From positions 62,001-126,000 of the forward strand of contig JAFMIR010000003.1 in the NCBI GenBank assembly GCA_017853885.1: a DNA stretch of 64,000 bases, read 5' to 3'. The notes under the pieces were generated by a model. That model was not told the DNA's origin and did not search any database. It saw only the letters and a program-made list of their open reading frames with translations. The DNA comes from Prosthecobacter sp. Its GTDB lineage: Bacteria; Verrucomicrobiota; Verrucomicrobiia; Verrucomicrobiales; Verrucomicrobiaceae. Numbering within the stretch: position 1 is the first letter of the stretch; the number at the start of each line of letters is the position of its first letter. Shown piece by piece: positions 45,954 to 55,703 of this stretch. The translations under genes and the position numbers were made by a program.

Positions 45954-48380
45954 ATGAACGCCTACGCCACCTTCCTCATTGGAGCCACGATCCTGCTTCT
46001 GCTGCTTTTGTATGTCGGCACCGCCGTCCACAAAACCAAGCGCCTCGTCGGCACGCTGCTCATCGCGCTCACCGCAGCCTCCTCAATCATCACCGTCAAC
46101 AGCGTGGGCATCCCGCTCGGCATTGACCTGCAGGGCGGCAGTGAATTCATTGTCGAGCTCCAGCCTGGCAAATCAGATGACGGCACCACCAAGCCTGTCA
46201 CAGAAGCCTCTGTGCAGCAGGCAATTGGGATTCTCGAAAAGCGCCTGAATCCCGAGGGAAGCAAGGACCTGACCATGCAGCCGCAGGGGGAAACCCGTGT
46301 CGTCATCCAGATGCCCGGTGTGAAGCCTGAGGAGATCAACGGCATCCGCCAGAAGATCCAGCAGGTGGCGCACCTCGAGTTCCGCATGGTGCATCCCGAT
46401 TCCGGCTATCAGCAAAAAGAAGATGAGCTGAAGGCCAGCAAGGCCACCGGAGTTCGGGATCCTTCCTTTGAGCTTCTGCCGCAGAAGGCTCGCAAGGACA
46501 AGATGGGCAAGGAGATCACTCAACCCGACCTCGTCGTGAAGCGCCGTGCGGAATTCGAGGGCAAGCACGTCGATCGTGCCGGAGCTACTTTTGATGCCGA
46601 GGGCTGGACCGTGCTGCTCAAGATGAATGGCGAGGGCACCAAGCTCTTCGATGCCACCGCCGAAGTCAATCAGGGCCGCCGCATGGCCATCATCGTCGAC
46701 GGTGTGGTCATCTCTGCTCCCGTGCTGCGCGAGAAACGCTACAACGGCAATGCCAGCATCAGCGGTGACTTTGACCAAGAGGAGGCTTTCACGCTTGCCA
46801 CGCTGCTCAACAATCCGCTGGAAAACCCCATGCGCATCCAGTCGGAGGCCACCGTCTCCAGCGCTTATGGCCAGTCCTCCATCGACCAAGGCAAGTGGGT
46901 TGGGCTCGCCGCACTCGCGCTCACCACGCTCTTCATGGTGTTCATTTACCGTCTCGCCGGACTCGTGGCCATCATCGGCCTTGTGGTGAACATGTGCATC
47001 CTCTTCGGCGCTCTTTCGCTGTTCCAATTTACCCTCACGATGCCTGGCATTGCGGGTCTTGTGCTCACCATTGGCATGGCGGTAGATGCCAACGTTCTCA
47101 TCTATGAGCGCCTGCGTGAGGAAATGGAGGCTGGGAAGAGCCTCGCTGGCGCGCTCGAATCCGCCTATGACAAGGCCTTTAGTGCCATCTTTGACTCGAA
47201 CATCACCACACTCATCTCCGCAGTCATTCTCTTCGCCATCTCAGGCGGCCTCGTGAAGGGCTTTGCGGTCACGCTGATGATCGGTCTGCTCTCCTCCATG
47301 ATCGGCGCCCTCATTGTCACCCGTGTGATCTTCATGTGGGTGGTGGACAAGAACCTCCTGCAGAAGATCCACACCACCCGCATCATTCCGGACAGAGTTT
47401 TTGATATCCTTTCCAAGGCCCCCACCTTCATCATCGCCTCGCTGGGGGTCACGGCGATTTCCTTTGGCACGCTTGCCTACAAGGGCAGTAAAGGCCTTGG
47501 CATCGATTTCCGTGGCGGTGGCCGTGTGGACGTCGTGCTAGCCCCGGGCAAGAGCCTTGCTGACACAGATTTCGACGCCCTGATCAAGCCTCTCAAGCAG
47601 GCAGATGGCAAGGAGATCGGCACCTATTACATCCAGCGCAAGGCTGATCCAGCCACCGGGGCCACCAATATCTCCATCCGCTGTGAGGAAGCCAGCGGCG
47701 CAGTCATCGATAACGCCATCAAGGCGAAATGGGTCCAGAATGGCACTGCCACTGGGACCAGTGTTGCCACCGTCGGCGCGGTCATCGGTGACGAGGCCAT
47801 GCACTCCTCCCTTTGGGCCATGGCCGTCGCTTTGGTCGCCATCTTCGTTTATCTCATGTTCCGTTTTGAGTTCGCCTTCGCCCTTGGCGCCAGTATCGCT
47901 CTGTTCCATGACGTGCTGATGGTGCCCGGCTTGTGCGTGCTCTTTGGTCAGGAGCTCAGCATCATCCACGTCGGCGCTCTGTTGACCATTGCCGGTTACT
48001 CGATCAACGACACCATCGTCGTGTTTGACCGCATTCGTGAAGAGATTCAGCGCGGTGTGGGCGGCTCGCTTCGTGAGACGATGAACGAGGCCATTTGCAA
48101 AACCCTCTCCCGCACGCTGCTCACCGGTCCCACAGCTCTTGCCCCGATGATCGTGCTGCTCTTCCTTGGCAACCCGGCCATGCTCGAGTTCGCCATGCCG
48201 ATCACCATTGGCGTGCTGCTCGGTACCTACTCCTCCATTTTCATCGCCTCACCGCTTGTGCTGTGGTATGCGAAGAAAACAGGAACCAGCTTGAAGCGTC
48301 AGGTGCTCGACGCCCAGATCGAGCAGATGAAAGCCCAGCAGGCCATCGCTGCCGCCCAAGCCGCCGGCGCGAAGCTCTGA
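45954..48380 (+). CDS. secDF: Protein translocase subunit SecDF (fused)
   Basis: An 808-residue SecD-SecF fusion with 12 predicted helices. SecD parts include LGIDLQGGSEFIVEL, the long P1 domain and GMAVDANVLIYERLREE (TM4-5). SecF parts include the start GLGIDFRGGGRVDVVL and the second half with GYSINDTIVVFDRIREE. Conserved Asp/Arg residues for proton-driven pulling are present in the VDANV and NDTIVVFDR segments. A strong terminator (48404-48441) follows. Fused SecDF is usual in several phyla. Confidence 0.96.
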   Translation: MNAYATFLIGATILLLLLLYVGTAVHKTKRLVGTLLIALTAASSIITVNSVGIPLGIDLQGGSEFIVELQPGKSDDGTTKPVTEASVQQAIGILEKRLNPEGSKDLTMQPQGETRVVIQMPGVKPEEINGIRQKIQQVAHLEFRMVHPDSGYQQKEDELKASKATGVRDPSFELLPQKARKDKMGKEITQPDLVVKRRAEFEGKHVDRAGATFDAEGWTVLLKMNGEGTKLFDATAEVNQGRRMAIIVDGVVISAPVLREKRYNGNASISGDFDQEEAFTLATLLNNPLENPMRIQSEATVSSAYGQSSIDQGKWVGLAALALTTLFMVFIYRLAGLVAIIGLVVNMCILFGALSLFQFTLTMPGIAGLVLTIGMAVDANVLIYERLREEMEAGKSLAGALESAYDKAFSAIFDSNITTLISAVILFAISGGLVKGFAVTLMIGLLSSMIGALIVTRVIFMWVVDKNLLQKIHTTRIIPDRVFDILSKAPTFIIASLGVTAISFGTLAYKGSKGLGIDFRGGGRVDVVLAPGKSLADTDFDALIKPLKQADGKEIGTYYIQRKADPATGATNISIRCEEASGAVIDNAIKAKWVQNGTATGTSVATVGAVIGDEAMHSSLWAMAVALVAIFVYLMFRFEFAFALGASIALFHDVLMVPGLCVLFGQELSIIHVGALLTIAGYSINDTIVVFDRIREEIQRGVGGSLRETMNEAICKTLSRTLLTGPTALAPMIVLLFLGNPAMLEFAMPITIGVLLGTYSSIFIASPLVLWYAKKTGTSLKRQVLDAQIEQMKAQQAIAAAQAAGAKL

Positions 48381-48403
48381 TAGCCCTGCCCCTAGCTTAC
48401 CCT

Positions 48404-48441
48404 CGTCCGACAGGCCTGGTTGGTCTGTCGGATGTTTTTTT
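48404..48441 (+). terminator. Intrinsic terminator after secDF
   Basis: TCCGACAG (48406-48413) and CTGTCGGA (48425-48432) form a stem extended to about 10 bp, with an 11-nt loop and a run of seven T at 48435-48441. It ends the comF/accD/tgt-yajC-secDF region. Confidence 0.88.
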
Positions 48442-48492
48442 GATGGGCTTTGCGTTGCCAAGGTCTTGCCTTTTCAGTAAAAGCGCGACTCT

Positions 48493-49218
48493 ATGAATTA
48501 CCACATCGCCAAAAACGGGGCCCAGCTCGGTCAGATGCCCGAGGAAGAAGTCATGCGACGCCTTCAGAGCGGAGAACTCTCCACGAATGATCTTTGCTGG
48601 ACCGATGGCATGACTGACTGGCAGCCCTTGGGGGCCAAATTCCGCGTCCCCATTGCTGCCCCAGCACCTCCTGCCATAACTGGCATCAATCCTTATGCCG
48701 CCCCGGCTTCAAACGTGCTCCGGGCACCGGGAGCAGGGCTGGAGCTTGTGAACCGCGGAACCCGGTTGGCAGCTGCATTTCTGGAAGGTCTGATCTTCAT
48801 GGTGGCTGCGCTCCCGATGATCTTTGGCGGCATGATGGCCGGCCTGTCCGACAATGCTGCGTCTTCTGCCGATGGGAACATGGCTTTTTCCGGCTTCAGC
48901 GTGCTCCTTATCGGCCTTAGTGTATTGTTGATCCTCGGCCTTCTCATTTTTCAGTTGGTGATGCTGGCCACACGCGGTCAATCGATCGGGAAACGTCTCT
49001 TGGGCATCCGTATCGTCACGTGTCCGAACGGAGATCTTCCCGGAGGAGTAAAAGCCATTTTGCTGCGCGGCTTGGTTCCGGGCATCATCGGTGCCATCCC
49101 TATCCTCGGCCCCCTCTTTTCTATCGTAAACATCTGTTTTATCTTCCGCGAGGATCGCCGTTGCATCCACGACCTCATGGCTGGCACGCAAGTGGTTAAG
49201 GGGCAGCCACCGCATTGA
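48493..49218 (+). CDS. GYF_2 (DUF4339) - RDD family membrane protein, copy 2
   Basis: A 241-residue paralogue of the protein at 9910-10614, with the same order: GYF_2 (MNYHIAKNGAQLGQMPEEEV; LCWTDGMTDWQPLGAKF), a linker with PYAAPAS, and an RDD domain (NRGTRLAAAFLEG; RGQSIGKRLLGIRIV; REDRRCIHDLMAGT). It lies just after the secDF terminator, so it has its own promoter. The function is unknown. Confidence 0.85.
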   Translation: MNYHIAKNGAQLGQMPEEEVMRRLQSGELSTNDLCWTDGMTDWQPLGAKFRVPIAAPAPPAITGINPYAAPASNVLRAPGAGLELVNRGTRLAAAFLEGLIFMVAALPMIFGGMMAGLSDNAASSADGNMAFSGFSVLLIGLSVLLILGLLIFQLVMLATRGQSIGKRLLGIRIVTCPNGDLPGGVKAILLRGLVPGIIGAIPILGPLFSIVNICFIFREDRRCIHDLMAGTQVVKGQPPH

Positions 49219-49538
49219 TTTAGCCACGCTTCAGCATCTCTAGGACAAGCGTTGGGAAGCGGGACGCCAAGATCGCACAGGCAGTTGGGCCAACGGAGGA
49301 GCGAACGGCACCGTTGGGGGCAACGGCGATTCGTCCCTTGCTTGGAGAACAAGGCTGTAGGCTGAGATCGAAACACACAGCCAATCGACATGATTTGGTT
49401 CCTTGTGAAATTTTTCACAAAATGCGGTTGCCGCCCCACGCCCCCGCTCGCATCATCCACACTTGCGCGTGGTTTTTGGCCTGTGGAGTGCTTTCGGGCT
49501 CCCTTTGTCATGAGCCATCTGTTTCGTCATTTTAACTG
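49219..49538. other. Intergenic leader upstream of nuoL
   Basis: A 320-nt stretch with no convincing open frame (the best candidates lack Shine-Dalgarno and protein-like composition). Its clear feature is the palindrome at 49403-49420. The promoter could not be assigned with confidence. Confidence 0.6.
49403..49420. promoter_or_regulatory. Rex-type (NADH/NAD+ redox repressor) operator upstream of nuoLMN
   Basis: TTGTGAAATTTTTCACAA has 8-bp perfect arms and exactly fits the Rex consensus TTGTGAAN4TTCACAA. Rex represses respiratory and fermentation genes when NADH is low and releases DNA when NADH binds. The site is 119 nt upstream of the nuoL ATG, and complex I genes are known Rex targets in other bacteria. 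It also fits CRP TGTGA-N6-TCACA. No rex gene is in the window. Confidence 0.6.
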
Positions 49539-51455
49539 ATGCCTTCCGTCGACGCCCAATCCCCAGGCCATTTCCTCCCCACCATTCTGCTGCTGCTGCC
49601 GTTCTTTTCGGCGCTCATCATCCTGTTGGGCCATCGGGTATTGAAAAACGCCAGCGTTCTCATTTCGGTGGGCTCGTCGGTCATCTGCTTCATCGCCAGC
49701 TTGACCCTGCTCGCCACAAAGGGTGCCGAAGGCACGGTAGGCATCCTGAAATTCATCGATATCGAGGGCATGAGTGCCGGCATCGATGCCATGATCGACG
49801 ATCAAAGCCGCGGCATGATGTTCATCGTGACGTTCATCGGCATGCTCGTTCATATTTTCTCGATGGGCTACATGAAGGACGACGAGGCCAAGCCGCGATT
49901 TTTCGGGTCGTTGTCGCTCTTCATGTTCTCCATGACCGGTATTGTATTGGCGGGGAATCTGGTGATGATGTTCATCTACTGGGAACTCGTCGGTCTGAGC
50001 TCCTACCTGCTCATTGGCCACTGGTATGAGAAGGCGAGCGCTGCCGAGGCCTGCAAGAAAGCCTTCCTCACGAACCGCATCGGCGACTTCGGCTTCATGA
50101 TCGGGATCCTGATTCTTTTCGGCTTGAACAAGGGGGATCTGAACATCGACAATCTGCAGGATGCCTTTGTCACCGGCGGACCGCTAGCCGAGGCTCTGAA
50201 GAACAATCCTGGCATCATCACCGTCGCCGCGCTTTGCCTTTTCATGGGCGCGGTTGGTAAATCCGCCCAATTTCCGCTGCATGTGTGGCTGCCTGACGCG
50301 ATGGAAGGCCCCACACCGGTCTCTGCGCTCATCCACGCCGCCACGATGGTGGCGGCCGGTGTTTACATGCTCGTGCGTGTGAGCTTTGTGATCGTCACAC
50401 CACTGGCCGCAGAGACCATCGCGGGCATTGGCTGTTTCACCGCGCTGCTTGCAGCTCTGATGGCCACGCAGCAGGCTGATATCAAGCGCATCCTGGCCTA
50501 CTCCACTCTCAGCCAGCTCGGTTACATGGTCATGGCTGTCGGTGCTGTTGCGATGGTGGCCATTGATGGTCATGCAGCACACGGGGCGCATCCGGGACAC
50601 CCGGCCATGTTTCATCTTTACACGCATGCCTTCTTCAAGGCGATGCTCTTCCTTGGCTCAGGAGCCGTCATCTATGCCTGCCATCATGAGCAGGATATCT
50701 GGAAGATGGGCGGTCTGTGGAAGCACATGCCAATCACCTTTTGGACCTTCGCCATCGGCACCGCCGCCCTCATGGGCGTGCCGCCGCTGAGCGGTTTCTG
50801 GAGCAAGGAGGCCGTGCTCGGTGCCGCGTTCGACAGTGGCTGCCGAGTGCTCTTCTTGGCTGGTGCCGCCACCGCTGCATTGACCGCGTTTTACATGACG
50901 CGACTGCTCGTCGTGGCCTTTCTGGGCAAGGCCCGCACGGAATCCGCGCATCACGCTGTCGAAGTGCCGCTCATCATGGCGCTGCCGCTGCTTTTGTTGG
51001 CGGTTTTCTCTGTCTTTTCGGCTTCAGGAGTGTTTTCCGACTTCCTGCAGGCGATGAAGCCTGAGCACGTCGATGCTCCTGGGGAAGGTCATACCGTCCT
51101 CTGGACCTCCATCGCCGTGCTGTTGGTGGGTTCCATCAGCTCCTTTCTGCTCTACAAGGGCAAGGACAAGGATCCGGTGCGCATCAAGCTCTTCGCCAAC
51201 AAGTTCTACTTCGATGAGATGTATGCCGTCATGGTGCGCATAGGCCAAGATGGTCTAGCGTGGGTGGTCACCGCGTTGGAGCGCATTTTGGTTGATGGCC
51301 TCGTTGCCCGCTTGCCCACAGCCCTTGTGGCTCGCATTGGTGCAGCGACTCGGATGCTTCAAGGAGGGCATCTGCAGGGTTATACCTTCCTTCTGGGGGC
51401 AGGCATCATCGCCGTGGTCTATCTTGTCGTCTTTGTGCTTCCCCGCACCCATTGA
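49539..51455 (+). CDS. nuoL: NADH-quinone oxidoreductase subunit L
   Basis: A 638-residue antiporter-like subunit of complex I with about 15 helices, including the proton-channel motifs (AVGKSAQFPLHVWLPDAMEG; MEGPTPVSALIHAATMVAAG) and a long C-terminal region. It pumps protons across the membrane. It is the first gene of a tight nuoL-nuoM-nuoN cluster (12-nt gaps); other nuo genes are not in the window, so the complex is encoded at more than one locus. Confidence 0.97.
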   Translation: MPSVDAQSPGHFLPTILLLLPFFSALIILLGHRVLKNASVLISVGSSVICFIASLTLLATKGAEGTVGILKFIDIEGMSAGIDAMIDDQSRGMMFIVTFIGMLVHIFSMGYMKDDEAKPRFFGSLSLFMFSMTGIVLAGNLVMMFIYWELVGLSSYLLIGHWYEKASAAEACKKAFLTNRIGDFGFMIGILILFGLNKGDLNIDNLQDAFVTGGPLAEALKNNPGIITVAALCLFMGAVGKSAQFPLHVWLPDAMEGPTPVSALIHAATMVAAGVYMLVRVSFVIVTPLAAETIAGIGCFTALLAALMATQQADIKRILAYSTLSQLGYMVMAVGAVAMVAIDGHAAHGAHPGHPAMFHLYTHAFFKAMLFLGSGAVIYACHHEQDIWKMGGLWKHMPITFWTFAIGTAALMGVPPLSGFWSKEAVLGAAFDSGCRVLFLAGAATAALTAFYMTRLLVVAFLGKARTESAHHAVEVPLIMALPLLLLAVFSVFSASGVFSDFLQAMKPEHVDAPGEGHTVLWTSIAVLLVGSISSFLLYKGKDKDPVRIKLFANKFYFDEMYAVMVRIGQDGLAWVVTALERILVDGLVARLPTALVARIGAATRMLQGGHLQGYTFLLGAGIIAVVYLVVFVLPRTH

Positions 51456-51467
51456 TTCCATTTCCGA

Positions 51468-52940
51468 ATGAGCGTCCTCGAAATCGTCATCCTGCTACCG
51501 GTCCTCGCTGCCCTCGCGGTCTTGTTCGGAGCGCCTGCCCGTGCCGCCTCCGTCGGTGCTACGCTGGTCAATTTGATCATCGTGTTGGCCCTGAGCTGGC
51601 AATACGCCGCGAAAGGCAGCACTGGGCTCGCCTTCACCCATGCGCGTGAAATTCTCGCCAATCCGGCGATGAGTTTTTCCGTCGGTGCGGATGGCGTCTC
51701 GCTCATTTTGGCCCTTTTGACCGCCATCGTGATGTTTGCGGCCGTTTGGCAGATCCAGGATCGTCCGGCCATTTTCTACGTTGCGTCACTTTTGATCGGC
51801 GGCGGCGCCTTGGGAGCCTTCCTGACGACCGATGTTTTTTTCATCTACGCCTTCCATGAGCTGGCGCTGATCCCTACCTTCCTCATGATCGCCCTCCACG
51901 GCCACGCGGAGCCAATCGAGCGCAAAAAAGTCGCCTGGAAGGCCACGATCTATCTCGGCATCGGCAGCTTGGTGCTGCTTGCGGGCCTCGTGTGGCTCGT
52001 CGTCGAGTTCAGCGAAGGACCACACCTCACGTTTGATCTCACCGCGCTGCGCAAAGTGGCGGTAAACTCACCGCTGCCGATCGAAAAGCAGGGCGCGATT
52101 TTCTTTGTGCTGCTGCTCGGCTTCGGCACGCTCGTCAGCCTCTTCCCCTTCCATAGCTGGGCCGCTCCGGCGTACGCCACCGCGCCCACACCGGTCGCTA
52201 TGCTGCATGCGGGCGTGCTGAAGAAATTCGGTCTCTATGGCCTGCTCCGCATCGCACTGCCACTTCTGCCGCAGGGTGCAAATGTTCCTTGGGTGCAAAA
52301 CGCGTTGCTGCTCATGCTGCTGGGCAACATCCTCGTCATGGGCCTCGTCACCATCCGTGCCAGCCGCCTCGATGAAACGCTCGCCAACTCCAGCGTGATG
52401 CACATGGGCTACATCTTCCTCGCGCTCGCCGCGGGCAGCGAGATCGCACTGAAAGGCGCGGTGCTGCTCATGTTCGCCCATGGAGTGTCCATCGCGCTGC
52501 TGTTTGCGCTGACGGGCAAGATGCGCAACCAGCTTGGCACCCTCGAATACAGCAAGCTCGGTGGGCTTGCTTCCCACGCGCCTGCCTTCACCGTGCTGTT
52601 TGCCTTTGGTGCCTTTGCCAGCATCGGCTTGCCAGGTCTTAGCAACTTTGCGGGTGAGGTTATGGTCTTCGCTGGTAGCTTCACCGGCTTCAAAGGAGTG
52701 CTCACGAATCTGCATTGGACCGTCATTTTCGCTCTGTGGGGCGTCGTCATGAGCGCTGTTTACATGCTCCGTGCCTACCGCAGCATCTTCCACGGCAGCG
52801 CCACAACCGGCCTGTTCATGAGTGACCCCGTCCTGCCGCAACGTCTTCCCCTCATCCTCATGGCCGCCACCCTTCTGCTTACCGGCTGCTGCCCTTGGCT
52901 GCTGCTGAACCTGCTCAAGGGTGCTCTGGCTGCCGGTTAA
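51468..52940 (+). CDS. nuoM: NADH-quinone oxidoreductase subunit M
   Basis: A 490-residue antiporter-like complex I subunit of about 14 helices. It carries the conserved TM5 glutamate (VFFIYAFHELALIPTFLMI) and SLFPFHSWAAPAYATAPTPV. It starts 12 nt after nuoL and ends 12 nt before nuoN. Confidence 0.97.
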   Translation: MSVLEIVILLPVLAALAVLFGAPARAASVGATLVNLIIVLALSWQYAAKGSTGLAFTHAREILANPAMSFSVGADGVSLILALLTAIVMFAAVWQIQDRPAIFYVASLLIGGGALGAFLTTDVFFIYAFHELALIPTFLMIALHGHAEPIERKKVAWKATIYLGIGSLVLLAGLVWLVVEFSEGPHLTFDLTALRKVAVNSPLPIEKQGAIFFVLLLGFGTLVSLFPFHSWAAPAYATAPTPVAMLHAGVLKKFGLYGLLRIALPLLPQGANVPWVQNALLLMLLGNILVMGLVTIRASRLDETLANSSVMHMGYIFLALAAGSEIALKGAVLLMFAHGVSIALLFALTGKMRNQLGTLEYSKLGGLASHAPAFTVLFAFGAFASIGLPGLSNFAGEVMVFAGSFTGFKGVLTNLHWTVIFALWGVVMSAVYMLRAYRSIFHGSATTGLFMSDPVLPQRLPLILMAATLLLTGCCPWLLLNLLKGALAAG

Positions 52941-52952
52941 TCTCGTCCTTCC

Positions 52953-54416
52953 ATGTCCGTCTTCACCCTCGAAGCCAGCCTCGCCCTCCTCGGCCTCGTC
53001 CTCCTCTTGCTGGAGGCCTTTCGGCCGGAGATCTCACGCCGAACGCTCGGCTACACAGCCATGGCTGGCACCGCGCTTGCACTCGTGCTGCTTCCTGCTT
53101 GTGGCACCCAGCTTCCTGCCTTCATGCAGCCCTGGCACCAGATCGATACGCTGGCGCTCTTTTACAAAGGCTTCGCCCTTGTCATCACATTGCTTGTGCT
53201 GTGGCTCACCCTGGAATGCGCTCCTTATCTCACGCGTTTCACGCTCGATGGCAAGCTCGGCGAGATGTTCAGCCTGCCGCTCATTGTCTGCGCAGGCATG
53301 ATGTGGATGGCCTCCGCCCGCGACCTCGTCACGGTCTTCATTTCGCTGGAGCTCGTCACCATCACCTTCTACGTCCTCGTCGCCTTCGCACGAAAGAGCG
53401 CCCTCAGCCTCGAAGCTGGCGTGAAATACCTCATCCTCGGCGCCTTGAGCACCGGCGTGCTCGTTTATGGCATCGCCTGGGTTTACGGTGCCACCGGCAG
53501 CATGAATTTCGACGCCATCGGCAAGGCGCTCGCCGATCCGGCCACCAGCAAGGCCACCGCGCTTTTTGGAGCCGCGCTCATCCTCGTCGGTCTCGGCTTC
53601 AAGGTCGCCGCCGCGCCCTTCCACATGTGGGTGCCGGATGTGTATCAAGGCGCGCCCACGCCGGTGACTACCTTCCTTTCTGTCGGATCGAAGGCGGCTG
53701 GCTTCGTCGTGCTCACCCGCGCTCTAGAAGCCTTCGTCGCCAAGGGATCTCTCATCGCTAGCGAAGTTCAGGGTGTTCTGCTCATTGGCGGATCGCTCAC
53801 CGTCCTTCTTGGCAGCCTGCCTGCCATGTTCCAGAACAGCGTGAAACGCCTGCTCGCCTATTCGAGCATCAGTCACGCCGGTTACCTGCTTCTCGCGCTC
53901 GCCTGCGGCAGCGGCGGCCGCTTCGATATCGGCAGTAGCGGCATCGTCGCTTTCTACCTCGCTACGTACTTGCCCATGACCGTGCTTGGCTTCCTTGCGC
54001 TAGGACTCATGCGTGTGAACGGTCAGGGCGAGGATCTCAGTGATTTCCAAGGCCTCGCGAAACGCTCGCCGATCCTTGCGCTCATCATCACCATCGCCTT
54101 CGCTAGCCTCGCTGGCCTCCCGCTGACGGCCGGATTCATCGGTAAGATGTTTGTCTTCCTCAGCCTCGTTGATCAGGGTTGTTGGGGAGCGCTGAGCTGC
54201 GCGGTCATTGCCGCTGCTGCCGGCTTCTATTACTACTTCCGCATCATCCTTTCGATGTACACTACGAACGGTGTCGAAAAAGCCCCGCTCACTGTCTCGC
54301 CACTCGCCAGGGTGGTGGCTACTGCGCTAGCAGGGATCATCTTGATTCTTGGCGTCTATCCTCGCCCACTTGAGAAGGTGCTCACGCCTCCGCCTTCGGG
54401 CGTTGTTGAGAAGTAA
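52953..54416 (+). CDS. nuoN: NADH-quinone oxidoreductase subunit N
   Basis: A 487-residue antiporter-like complex I subunit of about 14 helices. Signatures are FISLELVTITFYVLVAFAR, KVAAAPFHMWVPDVYQGAPT and SVKRLLAYSSISHAGYLLLA. The peptidase-like gene starts only 11 nt after its stop. Confidence 0.97.
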   Translation: MSVFTLEASLALLGLVLLLLEAFRPEISRRTLGYTAMAGTALALVLLPACGTQLPAFMQPWHQIDTLALFYKGFALVITLLVLWLTLECAPYLTRFTLDGKLGEMFSLPLIVCAGMMWMASARDLVTVFISLELVTITFYVLVAFARKSALSLEAGVKYLILGALSTGVLVYGIAWVYGATGSMNFDAIGKALADPATSKATALFGAALILVGLGFKVAAAPFHMWVPDVYQGAPTPVTTFLSVGSKAAGFVVLTRALEAFVAKGSLIASEVQGVLLIGGSLTVLLGSLPAMFQNSVKRLLAYSSISHAGYLLLALACGSGGRFDIGSSGIVAFYLATYLPMTVLGFLALGLMRVNGQGEDLSDFQGLAKRSPILALIITIAFASLAGLPLTAGFIGKMFVFLSLVDQGCWGALSCAVIAAAAGFYYYFRIILSMYTTNGVEKAPLTVSPLARVVATALAGIILILGVYPRPLEKVLTPPPSGVVEK

Positions 54417-54427
54417 ACCATCCTTTC

Positions 54428-55702
54428 ATGAGTTTTCGCTTCCTTATGTTAGCTGTTGCCAGCTTTGGCACGGCGTTACTGTCTCTCGTTGCGCAGGAAG
54501 AGCAGCGAGAGCGGCGGGCACCGGAGCTTGCAGCGAATCTGGATGCGCTCATCAATGTGGCCACGATCTGGACCACCTCCTCGGATGGGCTGGAGATGCT
54601 CTACGCGCCCAAGCTCGATGACCCGAAGCAGCAGAAAAAGCCGCCGCAGTTTGAGTGGATGAATGCGGAGAAGTCCCGCGCCCGCTTTTCCCGCCACATG
54701 TTCTCGAATGTGGAGACAAAGCTCACGATGTTCGGTGGCTCGATCAAGGTTGAGGAGGCCGTACTGGAGTTTGTGAATGGCAAGGCGGCGAAAACGACGA
54801 TCTCCTTCTACAATCGCGGCGATAGCGGTGACATCGAGGTGAAGGACTTTGACCGCATCTTCAAAACGATTGGCCAGAACCTTGGCCAAGTCCTGAAGGT
54901 GTCTCCAAAGCGCCAGATCAACTCGACGAATGCCGCGCTGCCCGTGGCGGGCTGGATGTGGACCTCGCCACAGGCCACGGCACTACTCGAGTACAACGAA
55001 TACAACCTGCCGGGAAAGGTGATCAAACCGGAATTCCTCCGCCTGAAGCTGGCCGCGCCGGGGCAGAGCGACTACACGATGGGCAAGATGGTCACTGGTG
55101 TGCAGAGCATGGAGCTCATCAAGCGCGTGACAAAGAAGCCGGACGGTGAGGTTTACATCACTGGCGTGCCGATGGTGGACCAAGGGCAGAAGGGCTACTG
55201 CGTGGCTGCCAGCTGCCAGCGCCTCTTTGAATACATGCGCATTCCATGTGACCAGCACGAGATGGCGCAACTCGTGAGCGTGGATGCGGAAAGCGGTGCA
55301 AACGTCTTCGGCATGCAAAAGAGCCTCGCGAAGATCGACCAGCGCTTCAAGGTTGCCTTCAAGCCGTTGGTAAATCCGGAGTTGTACTACAACAACGGCA
55401 AGCGCCGGGTGTCGGAGAAGGAGTTCATGAACCTCGTGAAGGAGTATGTGAACAAAGGCGTGCCGTTGCTGTGGGCGCTGGAGCTCGGCAAAGCGCAAGA
55501 GGACCCGCCGCTGCCCGGCAGCGGTCAGACCCGCGGCGGCCACATGCGCATGATCATCGGCTACAAGTTAGAGAAAAATCAAGTGATGCAGATCCTCTTC
55601 ACTGATTCGTGGGGAGCAGGCCACGAGCTGAAGCGCATGCGAGCTTACGATGCTTATGATGTGACGATCGGCCTCTACTCGATGGCGCCTCGTGGCCTTT
55701 GA
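54428..55702 (+). CDS. Secreted papain-fold (C39-like) cysteine peptidase-like protein in the nuo operon
   Basis: A 424-residue exported protein (signal peptide about 1-22). The C-terminal 180 residues carry a papain-like catalytic set: Q252 and C258 in VDQGQKGYCVAAS, H372 in RGGHMRMIIGY and D393 in FTDSWGAGHE, as in peptidase family C39_2. The N-terminal 240 residues have no known domain (MFGGSIKVEEAVLEF). It begins 11 nt after nuoN with the same spacing seen inside nuoLMN, so co-transcription is likely. Whether it matures exported proteins or degrades foreign ones is unknown. Confidence 0.75.
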   Translation: MSFRFLMLAVASFGTALLSLVAQEEQRERRAPELAANLDALINVATIWTTSSDGLEMLYAPKLDDPKQQKKPPQFEWMNAEKSRARFSRHMFSNVETKLTMFGGSIKVEEAVLEFVNGKAAKTTISFYNRGDSGDIEVKDFDRIFKTIGQNLGQVLKVSPKRQINSTNAALPVAGWMWTSPQATALLEYNEYNLPGKVIKPEFLRLKLAAPGQSDYTMGKMVTGVQSMELIKRVTKKPDGEVYITGVPMVDQGQKGYCVAASCQRLFEYMRIPCDQHEMAQLVSVDAESGANVFGMQKSLAKIDQRFKVAFKPLVNPELYYNNGKRRVSEKEFMNLVKEYVNKGVPLLWALELGKAQEDPPLPGSGQTRGGHMRMIIGYKLEKNQVMQILFTDSWGAGHELKRMRAYDAYDVTIGLYSMAPRGL

Positions 55703-55703
55703 A

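Noticed and set aside
49314..49535. 73-codon frame in the nuoL leader
   Set aside because: Contains the Rex-like palindrome, has arginine/proline-rich random composition and no homology features.
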